From positions 39,743 through 103,742 of the forward strand of contig JACAEX010000078.1 in NCBI GenBank assembly GCA_013388635.1: a stretch of 64,000 nucleotides of DNA, in the 5' to 3' direction. A model generated the notes under the pieces. The model saw nothing but the letters and a program-made list of their open reading frames with translations. It had not been told where the DNA came from and searched no databases. Below are positions 42,028 to 50,169 of the stretch, piece after piece (positions within the stretch are counted from its first letter, which is position 1; each line of letters opens with the position of its first letter). The translations under genes were made by a program, and so were the position numbers. This stretch comes from Syntrophaceae bacterium. GTDB lineage: Bacteria; Desulfobacterota; BSN033; UBA1163.

Positions 42028-42588
42028 ATGACAGAAGAGGGGAGGAGGCTGAGCGAGGAGGAATTTGTCGTCCAGGCGATCAGAAAACTGAGAAAAGAAC
42101 CGTTTCGAGGAATCCACAGCGTTTACAGCGGATTCAACGAGGCGTTCAGAAAGTATTTTGGCACCAATCCGGTTGAGGCCACATCCAGACTGGCTGCTGA
42201 GGGAAAGATCGAGGTCCGACCCTTTAAGGGAGGGGCCATGCTCTTTCTCCCGAATGAAGCTCCAAAAAGACCTTCCACCGAAGAGGTCATCCAGTTGATA
42301 TTGGAATCCGGGACCCGAAATCTTTCTGAAGAGGAGTTCTTCATCGAGGGGATAAAGAAGTTGAGAAAGGATCCCTATAAAGGGATCAGCAGCGTCTTCA
42401 GCGGGTTTAATGAAGCCTTCCGAAGGCATTTCAACAAGGACCCGATCGAATTTGCAAATAAGATGGCCTCGGAGGGAAAGATCGAAATCATTCCGATGAG
42501 AAGCGGCAAGGGGGTGATGCTCTACCTTCCAGGTGAAGGGCCGAGGGGGCGAAAGGCCGAGGAGACCTTGAAGAGGATCCTGGGATGA
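42028..42588 (+). CDS. Tandemly duplicated unknown domain protein
   Basis: The 186-residue protein consists of two copies of one domain. Residues 8-98 (LSEEEFVVQAIRKLRKEPFR, then FNEAFRKYFGTNP) and 99-186 (LSEEEFFIEGIKKLRKDPYK, then FNEAFRRHFNKDP) align along their whole length. Each ends with EGKIE and a hydrophobic strand (MLFLPNE, MLYLPGE). The helical start plus strand end resembles a winged-helix DNA-binding unit, but this is inference. A strong AGGAGGAGG site precedes the ATG. No family was recognised. It stands alone between a terminator and a convergent macro-domain gene. Confidence 0.75.
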   Translation: MTEEGRRLSEEEFVVQAIRKLRKEPFRGIHSVYSGFNEAFRKYFGTNPVEATSRLAAEGKIEVRPFKGGAMLFLPNEAPKRPSTEEVIQLILESGTRNLSEEEFFIEGIKKLRKDPYKGISSVFSGFNEAFRRHFNKDPIEFANKMASEGKIEIIPMRSGKGVMLYLPGEGPRGRKAEETLKRILG

Positions 42589-42703
42589 CGTGAAAATAAC
42601 CAACCCCAAGCACCCGTAACCAAATCGTTACTAAGAACTCAATGACCCAAATTATGAAAACAGGAGTTATTTGGAAGTTGGAGTTTGCTGATGGGAACCT
42701 ATC

Positions 42704-43243
42704 TTACTGGGCTTTTGTTATCTCCTTCAGGGTTTCTTCATAAACCCGGTACGTATTTGAATCGAAAAGGACGAATCGGACGAGCTTGATTTCGGGGTGA
42801 TCCTTCAAATACTCCATCACCGTCTTCAGAGCGATACCCGAGGCTTCCTTTAGAGGATAACTGTAGATCCCTGTGCTGATTGAAGGGAAGGCGATTGAGG
42901 AGATCTTGTGCTGGCTGCATAGTTCCAGGCTCTTTCGATAGGCGCTGGAAAGGAGTTCAGCGTCCTTGGCTGACCCAGAATATCTTGGGCCCACTGCGTG
43001 GATCACATATTTTGCCTTGAGGTTCCCGCCACCTGTGATCACGGCTGACCCAGTGGGACAGCCTTTGTATTTCGCTTTCAATTCAGCCATGATCCCAGGC
43101 CCACCTGCCCTGTGGATCGCGCCATCCACCCCACCGCCTCCCGCGAGCGCGGAATTGGCCGCATTGCCGATGGCCTCGATCTCCTGCTGGGTGATATCGC
43201 CCTGAACGATTTCTAAGGTTGATTGATGAACCGTTACCTTCAT
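42704..43243 (-). CDS. Macro-domain protein (ADP-ribose-binding hydrolase, YmdB-like)
   Basis: The 179-residue single macro domain begins with EIVQGDITQQEIEAIGNAAN and carries the ADP-ribose site ALAGGGGVDGAIHRAGG and the block ISSIAFPSISTGIYSYPL. Members remove ADP-ribose from proteins or hydrolyse O-acetyl-ADP-ribose. It is preceded by a GGGGGAGATG-like ribosome site on its strand. No ADP-ribosyltransferase or sirtuin gene is adjacent. Confidence 0.92.
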   Translation of the reverse strand: MKVTVHQSTLEIVQGDITQQEIEAIGNAANSALAGGGGVDGAIHRAGGPGIMAELKAKYKGCPTGSAVITGGGNLKAKYVIHAVGPRYSGSAKDAELLSSAYRKSLELCSQHKISSIAFPSISTGIYSYPLKEASGIALKTVMEYLKDHPEIKLVRFVLFDSNTYRVYEETLKEITKAQ

Positions 43244-43352
43244 CTTTCATCTCCCCCTTTGTCTATGGCGTATGGACCTTAGAATAAGGCATATCAGAAA
43301 GAGTTGCCCTGGTCAATAGGTAAGGTGAGGGCGGCCGACTGGATAAAATCGC

Positions 43353-43381
43353 TTGCAAAGATTGTTGAAGGAGTGTAAAAT
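43353..43381 (+). promoter_or_regulatory. Candidate promoter of the DUF1178 gene
   Basis: TTGCAA (43353-43358), a 17-base spacer and TAAAAT (43376-43381) lie 20 bases before the start codon. Confidence 0.5.
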
Positions 43382-43401
43382 TATGATCGGAGCAAAAAAA
43401 A

Positions 43402-43806
43402 ATGATCGCCTTTGATCTTTTCTGTTCGAACGGTCATAAGTTCGAGTGCTGGTTCAAAGACAGCGCCTCTTTCGAGGAGGAGAGATCCTCGGGCACGGTC
43501 CGTTGTCCCTTCTGTAATGACAACAAGATAGAGAAGGCCTTCTCACCCTTTTCGATCAAAAAGAGTGGAGAGAGGAGAAAGGAGGCTGCCCTGTCTGAGG
43601 AGACGCTTCAGGTGATCCAGGAATATCTGGATAAACATTTTGAAGACGTAGGCCGTGATTTTGCTAAAGAGGCCCTCAAAATCCATTATGGTGAAGCGGA
43701 GAAGAGAAATATCAAAGGAACGGCCACTCCAAGTGAAGAGGTTCTCCTGAAGGAAGAAGGGGTCCCATTCGTCAGACTGCCGATCGTCAAACCGTTGCTC
43801 AACTGA
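43402..43806 (+). CDS. DUF1178 family protein
   Basis: The 134-residue protein matches DUF1178: IAFDLFCSNGHKFECWFKDS at the start, then a two-cysteine knuckle (RCPFCNDNKIEKAFSPF). The second half has the helical block VGRDFAKEALKIHYGEAE, then GTATPSEEVLLKEEGVPF and a final RLPIVKP. Zinc-ribbon-like binding is likely, function unknown. The ATG follows GGAG by nine bases. It converges with the next minus-strand pair. Confidence 0.88.
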   Translation: MIAFDLFCSNGHKFECWFKDSASFEEERSSGTVRCPFCNDNKIEKAFSPFSIKKSGERRKEAALSEETLQVIQEYLDKHFEDVGRDFAKEALKIHYGEAEKRNIKGTATPSEEVLLKEEGVPFVRLPIVKPLLN

Positions 43807-43823
43807 GGTACGGATAAAGATGA

Positions 43824-44609
43824 TCAGGGGGCTACCACAAAGGTTACTTCTTGAAGTTTGTCATCTCGAAAAAACGTCACTCGAACTGGACGGCCGACCT
43901 TGATCGCGTCAAGGGCCTCTTCGAACTCCTGAACGTTGCTCACCTCCTTAGCATTGACCCTGGTAATGATATCCCCGGCCTTGATCCCAGATGCCTCTGA
44001 GGCACTGCCCGGAAGGACCTCTGAGACCAGAACCCCCTTCTCACCCTCGAAGCCAAAATGGGAGGATAGGGAAGAGGTGAGTTCCTGAACCCGAATCCCG
44101 TATCGTTCCGCCATACTCTTTTTGGCAAGGGCAATGCCCTGTTCATCGAGGATCGCGGCCGAGACGAAGATCGGAGCTTTGGATTTCAATGCGATGACAA
44201 TGGCATCGCTGGGCCGGGCATCCACTTCAACCAACTTCTTATTCAATGTGAGAAAGAGCTTGGCATAATAGGTACGATCTTTTAAATCGACAATCCTTAC
44301 TTCCTTCACGTTGATCTGGGCCTGAGCCAGGATGGAATAGAGGAGATCATGGGTCATCGGTCTTACAGGGGCGATATTTTTCAATTCCCTTTCGATGGCA
44401 GTTGCTTCGGGAATTCCGATCCAGATGGGGAGGGCCTTGTTTCCTTCCCTATCAGCAAGGACCACGACTGGATTCTGCCCCGTGGCATCCAGCCTCACCC
44501 CTTTGACCTCCATTTCGACGAAGGGGGGAGGTGTCTCTTTACTGATGGCGACCAGGACCAGGGTTATGAGCATGGCAACCACAAGGCCAATCTTCCAATA
44601 GCTTCTCAT
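43824..44609 (-). CDS. Bifunctional nuclease (BFN/DUF151) domain fused to a PDZ domain, membrane-anchored
   Basis: The 261-residue protein starts with a membrane helix or uncleaved signal (WKIGLVVAMLITLVLVAIS). A BFN domain follows (about 30-165; ALPIWIGIPEATAIERELKN, DARPSDAIVIALKSKAPIFV). The rest is a C-terminal PDZ domain (GSASEASGIKAGDIITRV). Plant BFN proteins cut RNA and single-stranded DNA, while bacterial ones are unstudied. The export signal and PDZ suggest a periplasmic role in binding protein ends. Its ATG overlaps the stop of the GemA-like gene, so they form one unit. Confidence 0.85.
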   Translation of the reverse strand: MRSYWKIGLVVAMLITLVLVAISKETPPPFVEMEVKGVRLDATGQNPVVVLADREGNKALPIWIGIPEATAIERELKNIAPVRPMTHDLLYSILAQAQINVKEVRIVDLKDRTYYAKLFLTLNKKLVEVDARPSDAIVIALKSKAPIFVSAAILDEQGIALAKKSMAERYGIRVQELTSSLSSHFGFEGEKGVLVSEVLPGSASEASGIKAGDIITRVNAKEVSNVQEFEEALDAIKVGRPVRVTFFRDDKLQEVTFVVAP

Positions 44610-45055
44610 GAGCTTCTCCTCTTTTTCATGGTTCTTTGTCTCAGTATGGCCATGAGGCCGATGATGATCTTCTGTCCCTCCCGTTTGGTCCAGGGCTCAG
44701 GCCTTTTGATGATCCGTTGACAGAAGGCATGGTAATGTCCTTCCTCCCAGTTCAATCTTTCTAAGAGGTAGGAGATGAAATCCCTCTGGCTCGAGGTGAT
44801 CGATTCCAAACCTTGAGGACTGTCAGGGGGGATGAGCCGACCTTTCGGCACAGGATGGTAGGGATGCGGGAGGAGACCCTTGAAGCCCATCTCTTGAAAA
44901 CGTCTCATCACCTTTTCAAAACCCTCTCTGGTCAACCGGGTTGAACTCTCCACCCCAGCCACTCCTTTCAGGATCTGCCGATAGGATTCTTCGTCAAGAC
45001 GGAGGTCGTCTTTTGCGATATGGATGAGGGCCTTCTTCCTTCGACCGATGGGCAT
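44606..45055 (-). CDS. GemA/phage Mu gp16-like protein
   Basis: ATG 45055 gives a 149-residue protein of the gp16 (DUF1018/GemA) family. It has RRKKALIHIAKDDLRLDEES and YRQILKGVAGVESSTRLTRE at the start, and NWEEGHYHAFCQRIIKRPEP and LMAILRQR toward the end. In Mu-like phages this early gene affects host gene expression or DNA topology. Here it is a single gene in the middle of chromosomal genes, coupled by ATGA overlap to a PDZ nuclease-like protein. It could be a domesticated phage gene. No other phage gene lies nearby. Confidence 0.82.
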   Translation of the reverse strand: MPIGRRKKALIHIAKDDLRLDEESYRQILKGVAGVESSTRLTREGFEKVMRRFQEMGFKGLLPHPYHPVPKGRLIPPDSPQGLESITSSQRDFISYLLERLNWEEGHYHAFCQRIIKRPEPWTKREGQKIIIGLMAILRQRTMKKRRSS

Positions 45056-45301
45056 ATTTCTCACCCAAGGCAAATTATAACCCAAATTATACGATTATTC
45101 CCAGTAGAAAAGCTGGACGTTCGGCGCCTTGAACCAGACCGTCTTCGATCATCATTCTGGAGAATATTTCAGAAATGTCCAACATTCTTCCAAGATTGGG
45201 CACCAAACCAGCTCCATTCCCGGATCTGTCTGGCCTTCCAGGGTTTCAATTAAGCTTTAAGAATTAGCAAGTTATCATTAATTAAAGCGATGGGTTCATT
45301 C
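45056..45301. other. Divergent intergenic region
   Basis: The gap of about 300 bases between the GemA-like gene and the HTH gene holds no convincing gene. Its right part is AT-rich (AATTAAGCTTTAAGAATTAG around 45250) and ends in the sigma-54 promoter at 45302. The AT-rich part could hold activator or IHF sites; no precise site is claimed. Confidence 0.5.
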
Positions 45302-45318
45302 TTGGCATGTATTTTGCT
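45302..45318 (+). promoter_or_regulatory. Sigma-54 (-24/-12) promoter
   Basis: TTGGCATG-TATT-TTGCT matches the RpoN consensus TGGCAYG-N4-TTGCW, with GG (45304-45305) and GC (45316-45317) exactly ten bases apart. Transcription would start near 45329, so translation must begin at ATG 45358 rather than at the in-frame ATG 45307 that lies within the promoter. Confidence 0.75.
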
Positions 45319-45357
45319 GAAAAATGCGTAAAATATCGAGAAATCCTGGGAAAAGTC

Positions 45358-45558
45358 ATGTCAAACGAGATAAATGATGTTGTCCTGACAACTGAGGAGA
45401 CAATTAAGTTCCTTAAAATCTCAAAACCTACCTACCTCAAGTATATCCGGCTGGGCAAGATAAAAGCCGTAAAAGCGGGAAATGGTTGGAGGGTGCTCCA
45501 GTCTGAGTTGTATCGATTTCTAAAGGGCGATGCTGCACAGGAGCCTGACAGGGAATGA
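45358..45558 (+). CDS. Excisionase-type helix-turn-helix DNA-binding protein
   Basis: ATG 45358 is chosen because a sigma-54 promoter covers the upstream in-frame ATG. The 66-residue protein holds one MerR/excisionase-like winged helix: LTTEETIKFLKISKPTYLKY, then IRLGKIKAVKAGNGWRV. Such domains are found in phage excisionases and in small regulators. Its stop overlaps the start of the hybrid kinase gene (ATGATGA), so the pair is coupled. It may be the DNA-binding output of that kinase, which has none of its own. Confidence 0.8.
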   Translation: MSNEINDVVLTTEETIKFLKISKPTYLKYIRLGKIKAVKAGNGWRVLQSELYRFLKGDAAQEPDRE

Positions 45559-47756
45559 TGAAGATGAAGGATGAAGAGAAGACGAAAAAACAGCTCATCG
45601 GCGAGCTGGAGGAGTTGCGTCAAAAGATTGCTGAATTGGAAGCCTCGGGAGCTGAACGAAGGCGGGCAGAAGAGGAGACAAAGTGGTTAGCTCAAGAGAA
45701 TGCGATCATGGCAGAGATTGGAAAGATCGTCAGCTCAACCGTGAACATCGAAGAGGTTTATGAACGCTTCGCTGAGGAGGTTCGTAAGCTCATCCCTTTC
45801 GACAGGATCGTGATCAATCTGGCCAACCTCGAAAATAACACCTTGACCAGCGCTTACTTGGCAGGGGTGGATGTCCCAGGTCGGCGGGCTGGCGATACGA
45901 TGCCGCTGACTGGCACCGCGAGTGAAGAGGTCATCCGTAAACGATCAAGCCTCCTCATGCGGGGAGACAGGATAGACGACTTGGCGAGCCGTTTTCCGGC
46001 ACTTTTGCCCACTTTTCAAGCCGGACTTCGATCTGGACTATTTGTTCCCTTGATCTCCAAGGATAGGGTGGTCGGGACTCTCCACCTCCGGTCGACGAAG
46101 CCAAATGCTTATACGGAGAGGGATTTGAGGCTTGCCGAAAAGGTGGGGAATCAGATCGCTGGTGCGATCGCCAGCAGCCAGCTTTTTGCTGAGCGGAAGG
46201 GTGTTGAGGAAGCGCTCAAGAAGAATGAGGCGAGATTTAAAGAACTAAAAGAACTATATGACAATGCACCAATGGGTTACCACGAGTGCGATACCAAAGG
46301 CTATATCACAAGCGTCAATCGCACGGAGCTGGAGATGCGGGGTTATGCGCTGGAGGAGATGATAGGCCAGCCGGTCTGGGACTTCATTGCAGAAGAAGAA
46401 GCCAAACAGGTGGTCTTGGCCAAACTGAAAGGGGAATTACCGGCAGGCCAGCAATTCGAGCGAGTGTACCGGCGAAAGGATGGGACGACGTTTCCAGCTC
46501 TGATTCAGGATCGAGTCCTCCGGGATTCAGAAGGGAGGATCACAGGGATACGCTCGACGATTCAGGATATCACTGAGCGTAAGAAGGCGGAGAAGGAAAT
46601 GAGCGAGCTTCAGGAACAGCTTCGTCAATCCCAGAAGATGGAGGCGGTTGGTCGCCTGGCAGGAGGCATCGCCCACGACTTCAATAATATCCTCACCGTC
46701 ATCAAGGGCTACAGTCAACTCTCCCTCCTCAGCCTGAAGGAAGGAGACCCTTTGAGGGAAAACATTGAAGAGATTCAAAAGGCCGCCGACAAGGCGCGCG
46801 ATCTCACCGGACAGCTTCTGGCTTTTAGCCGTCGTCAAATAATGGAGATGAGGGTTATCGATTTGAACGCTGTATTGTGGAATCTGGAGAAGATGTTACG
46901 ACGGATCATCGGTGAGGATATTGAGCTGACGATGTTTTTAGCGAAAGATCTCTGGAGCGTTAAGACCGATCCCGGACAGATGGAACAGGTGATCATGAAC
47001 CTCGTGGTGAATGCCAGGGATGCGATGAAGGAAGGAGGCAAGCTGACGATTGAGACAGCCAATGTGGAGCTGGGAGAGACCTATACCCGTACCCACGGGA
47101 TGGTAAAGCCCGGGAGGTATGTGATGCTTGCCGTGACGGACACAGGAGTGGGGATGACCCCGGAAGATAGAGAGCATGTCTTTGAACCCTTCTTTACGAC
47201 TAAAGAGAAGGGCAAAGGCACGGGTCTGGGCCTGTCGACCGCCTACGGAATTGTAAAGCAGAGCGAGGGGCACATCTGGGTTTATAGCGAACCGGGAAAG
47301 GGGACAACGTTCAAGATTTATCTCCCCGTGACCGAGGGACCACTGAATGAATTGCAGGAGAAGGCTAAGGAGGAGTCTCCTCGGGGAAATGAAACGATTT
47401 TGGTAGTGGAAGATGAGGGAGAGGTGCGCGGATTAACGGTCAGGATATTGAAGGAACGGGGCTACAAGGTGTTGGAGGCAGCCCAAGGGCTTGATGCCTT
47501 TGTCATCTGCGATGAGTATGAGGGACCGATTCATCTCCTGCTGGCTGATGTGGTCATGCCGAAGATGAGCGGCCGCGATCTGGCAGAGCATATTGCAGAG
47601 ATCCGACCGGGTATTAAGGTGCTCTATATGTCAGGCTACACGGACAACACCATTGCTCATCACGGCATTCTGGAGAAGGATATGAATTATATCCAGAAGC
47701 CATTTTCAGTGGAGAATTTGGCGAGAAAGGTGAGAGAGGTGCTCGACCGAAATTGA
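45555..47756 (+). CDS. Hybrid histidine kinase (GAF-PAS-HisKA-HATPase-REC)
   Basis: The 733-residue soluble kinase has an N-terminal coiled coil ([20 protein letters not shown]), a GAF domain (about 60-210) and a PAS domain (about 225-345). HisKA carries [18 protein letters not shown], and HATPase has [16 protein letters not shown] and [13 protein letters not shown]-terminal receiver ([12 protein letters not shown]) ends the protein. No membrane helix is seen, so it senses a cytoplasmic signal, possibly a ligand in GAF or PAS. It is cotranscribed with the excisionase-type HTH protein under sigma-54 control. A phosphotransfer partner is not visible. Confidence 0.92.
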   Translation: MMKMKDEEKTKKQLIGELEELRQKIAELEASGAERRRAEEETKWLAQENAIMAEIGKIVSSTVNIEEVYERFAEEVRKLIPFDRIVINLANLENNTLTSAYLAGVDVPGRRAGDTMPLTGTASEEVIRKRSSLLMRGDRIDDLASRFPALLPTFQAGLRSGLFVPLISKDRVVGTLHLRSTKPNAYTERDLRLAEKVGNQIAGAIASSQLFAERKGVEEALKKNEARFKELKELYDNAPMGYHECDTKGYITSVNRTELEMRGYALEEMIGQPVWDFIAEEEAKQVVLAKLKGELPAGQQFERVYRRKDGTTFPALIQDRVLRDSEGRITGIRSTIQDITERKKAEKEMSELQEQLRQSQKMEAVGRLAGGIAHDFNNILTVIKGYSQLSLLSLKEGDPLRENIEEIQKAADKARDLTGQLLAFSRRQIMEMRVIDLNAVLWNLEKMLRRIIGEDIELTMFLAKDLWSVKTDPGQMEQVIMNLVVNARDAMKEGGKLTIETANVELGETYTRTHGMVKPGRYVMLAVTDTGVGMTPEDREHVFEPFFTTKEKGKGTGLGLSTAYGIVKQSEGHIWVYSEPGKGTTFKIYLPVTEGPLNELQEKAKEESPRGNETILVVEDEGEVRGLTVRILKERGYKVLEAAQGLDAFVICDEYEGPIHLLLADVVMPKMSGRDLAEHIAEIRPGIKVLYMSGYTDNTIAHHGILEKDMNYIQKPFSVENLARKVREVLDRN

Positions 47757-47841
47757 CAGAAGATCCATTTTCTAATAATATCAATTGAGACGATACCTCG
47801 TCAAACTTTACAGCTCCGACCTGAGTTGGATCGGGCAAGAT

Positions 47842-48318
47842 ATGAGGATCGGTGTGCTTTCCGACACCCACCTGAGGGAGCCTGATTCGGAATTCAAGAA
47901 GCTGATTGAATTCCATTTCAGAGACGTGGACAAGATTGTTCACACCGGGGACTTTGTGGCTTGGAGCGTGGCAGAATATCTTTCAAGCCTGAAAGAATTG
48001 GTCGCCGTCTCTGGGAATATGGACCCACCGGAGATACAAAAAGCGCTTCCAAGGAAGAGGATAATCGAAGCAGAAGGGTTCCGGATCGGTTTGATCCATG
48101 GCGGCGGCCCACCGTTCGGAATCGAGTCGCGGGTGAGAGAGGAGTTTGACGAAATCGATGCGATCCTCTACGGCCATACGCACACGCCAGCCAGTCATCG
48201 GGTCAAACAAATCTTCTTCTTCAATCCCGGATCACCCACCCGTTCCTTCTGGCACGGCGCCACCCTTGGTATCCTGCACATCGGAGAGAGGATCGAAGGC
48301 GAGATCATCAAGATTTGA
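47842..48318 (+). CDS. YfcE/MJ0936-type metallophosphoesterase
   Basis: ATG 47842 gives a 158-residue calcineurin-fold enzyme beginning MRIGVLSDTHL. The metal motifs are present: SDTHL, HTGDFV, AVSGNMD (GN[HD] variant), IHGGGP and YGHTHTP. Members hydrolyse model phosphodiesters; physiological substrates are uncertain. The frame extends upstream, but the motif position favours this start. It lies 85 bases after the hybrid kinase. Confidence 0.9.
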   Translation: MRIGVLSDTHLREPDSEFKKLIEFHFRDVDKIVHTGDFVAWSVAEYLSSLKELVAVSGNMDPPEIQKALPRKRIIEAEGFRIGLIHGGGPPFGIESRVREEFDEIDAILYGHTHTPASHRVKQIFFFNPGSPTRSFWHGATLGILHIGERIEGEIIKI

Positions 48319-48386
48319 AATGGTGTAATGTAAAGGTGTCACCCATGCCCTGCCGGTATGAGATCGGTTGGTTTGTTAGGAAGCCA

Positions 48387-49448
48387 CTAAGAAAGTCCTA
48401 AGATCCGATGGGCTTCTTGGAGGCATTGAGGGATGGAGACACCGAAGGGGCAGCGTTCCAGGCATTGTCCGCAGGAAGAACAAGCGTCTGCCTTCACCGG
48501 AAGGAGACGATACTGTTCTGCGGCCCATCTCTTCATCCCGTAGCTTTCATGATAACTCTCGAACCGGAAGATGTCCGGGATGGAAATACCTTCTGGACAG
48601 GGAAGGCAGTAGCCACAGTTTCGGCAGAACCCCTTTCCTACCTCACCGACCCAATCCATCAATACGCCAATCTCTTCCGAGCTCAAATGTCTGAAGTCTT
48701 CTCCGACCTTGAGGTTTTCCTCCAGCTCGTTTAGGTTGGTCATTCCGGGAATCGCACAGGTGAGGTGAGGATTGGTGAGGATGTATCGAAGAGAGACTTG
48801 GGCTGGAGACTCACCCTTAAAATATTTTCGATTCCATCCTCTCCGAGATTCGCCCAGTTTTCCGCCGGCAAGAGGTTTCATGGCGATCACGCCTACACCC
48901 TTTTGCTGGGCTAATGGAATGAGGTCCAGGGTCAGACGATCTTCGTCGATCGGGCTGTATGCCACCATCAAAGCAGAGAACACCCCGGACTCGATCGCCT
49001 TCTTCATCATCGACACAGAGTGGTGGATACTGATCCCGATCTCAGAGATTTTCCCCTGTCTCCTCGCCTTCTCCAGAGCTTCAAGACCACCTTTCTCGAA
49101 TATCTTCTCATATTCCGAACCACGGACATCGTGAAACAGGACGAGGTCGATCCAGTCGGTCTTCAGCCTTTGGAGAGAGCGTTCCAATTTCTTCATGACG
49201 CCAGGGCCGTCTCGTTCGTCGATCTTCGTTGAAAGGTAAAATTCCCGACGTCTCTTGCTCAGCGCACTTCCGATCTTCTCTTCGCTGTCGCCGTAGCAGT
49301 CGGCTGTGTCTATAAAGTTGATTCCAAGATCGACGGCCCGATTGAGGAGAACGTCACAGTCCCTCTGGCTTACCCGGGGCAATTTGATCGCCCCAAAACC
49401 GATGACGGAAATCTTCCAGCCCGTTTTTCCAAGGGTTCTTTTTTGCAT
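48387..49448 (-). CDS. Aldo/keto reductase with C-terminal 2x[4Fe-4S] region
   Basis: The 353-residue protein has an aldo/keto reductase barrel (ISVIGFGAIKLPRVS; catalytic D and Y in INFIDTADCYGDSEEKIG). A ferredoxin-like extension follows, with cysteine groups FCRNCGYCLPCP and ACSSCGQCLERCPFGV. This combined type is common in anaerobes and may couple Fe-S electron flow to substrate reduction. Its substrate is not known. It is alone on its strand, followed upstream by a repeat and an exported peroxiredoxin unit. Confidence 0.9.
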   Translation of the reverse strand: MQKRTLGKTGWKISVIGFGAIKLPRVSQRDCDVLLNRAVDLGINFIDTADCYGDSEEKIGSALSKRRREFYLSTKIDERDGPGVMKKLERSLQRLKTDWIDLVLFHDVRGSEYEKIFEKGGLEALEKARRQGKISEIGISIHHSVSMMKKAIESGVFSALMVAYSPIDEDRLTLDLIPLAQQKGVGVIAMKPLAGGKLGESRRGWNRKYFKGESPAQVSLRYILTNPHLTCAIPGMTNLNELEENLKVGEDFRHLSSEEIGVLMDWVGEVGKGFCRNCGYCLPCPEGISIPDIFRFESYHESYGMKRWAAEQYRLLPVKADACSSCGQCLERCPFGVSIPQCLQEAHRILGLS

Positions 49449-49454
49449 AAAAAA

Positions 49455-49560
49455 TTAACGATGAACGATAAACAACAGGCTATGGAATTCAAAGACGAAC
49501 GCTCTTTTTTTGTTTCATCGCTCTTTGTTCATGGTTCATAGTCCATGGTTCATCGTTTAT
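49455..49560. repeat. Inverted ATGAAC/GTTCAT-rich repeat
   Basis: The left side reads AACGATGAACGATAAACAA and the right side CTTTGTTCATGGTTCATAGT followed by GGTTCATCGTTTATTT, so the two arms are partly complementary. It overlaps the last codons of the peroxiredoxin gene. It looks like a dispersed low-complexity palindrome and not a CRISPR array. Confidence 0.55.
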
Positions 49561-50161
49561 TTGTCTTTTCCAGGGCAGTTACAAGATCCTCAAGAGCGGG
49601 CCTCTGGTTAATATCGTGGACGTCGATATATCGAATGATCCCTTTTTTATCTATGATAAAAAGGGCTCGCTCTGAGACCCCATCGGAACGGAGCACCCCA
49701 TACTTTTTGGCTACGGCACCATGGGGCCAGAAGTCGGAGAGGACGGGAAACCATAGCTTCCCCATCTGGTTGGTCCATGCAAAGAGGGTTGGAATGTTGT
49801 CCACCGTGATCCCGAGGAGAACCGCCTCGTTCTGATCGAAGATATCCTTGATGATATTGTAGCCGGGCCACTGATCTGAACAGACCGGTGTCCAGGCGGC
49901 AGGCACAAAGGAGAGCACGACGTTCTTTTTCCCGCGGTACTGACTCAGAGAAACCTTTTCACCCGAAATGGCAGGAAGGGTGAAATCGGGTGCCCGGTCT
50001 CCAACTTTTACCTTAAGTACGCTGTCAATAGGTTTGAGAGCCCCGACCCTGTAAATGTTTTCCTTGAATGCCTCTGAGAGGGCATGGGCCGTCGAAGTAA
50101 AGAAGAGGGTTGACACGACTGCAGCCATCAAAATGAGATCGACGAGTCTTTTCTTCTTCAT
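49550..50161 (-). CDS. Exported peroxiredoxin (AhpC/TSA family)
   Basis: The 203-residue protein has a signal peptide (VDLILMAAVVSTLFFTSTAHA) and a peroxiredoxin fold. The peroxidatic cysteine C94 lies in FVPAAWTPVCSDQW. The resolving cysteine is not obvious. It should act in the periplasm. It is encoded eight bases after a thioredoxin-like lipid- or membrane-exported partner, which may reduce it. The end of the gene lies in a dispersed repeat. Confidence 0.88.
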   Translation of the reverse strand: MKKKRLVDLILMAAVVSTLFFTSTAHALSEAFKENIYRVGALKPIDSVLKVKVGDRAPDFTLPAISGEKVSLSQYRGKKNVVLSFVPAAWTPVCSDQWPGYNIIKDIFDQNEAVLLGITVDNIPTLFAWTNQMGKLWFPVLSDFWPHGAVAKKYGVLRSDGVSERALFIIDKKGIIRYIDVHDINQRPALEDLVTALEKTNKR

Positions 50162-50169
50162 GGTTCCTC

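Noticed and set aside
45307..45357. Upstream in-frame ATG extension of the HTH protein.
   Set aside because: The ATG lies inside the sigma-54 promoter and could not be on the transcript.
49455..49560. A possible short CRISPR-like array.
   Set aside because: The units are irregular and lack evenly spaced unique spacers; no cas gene is present.
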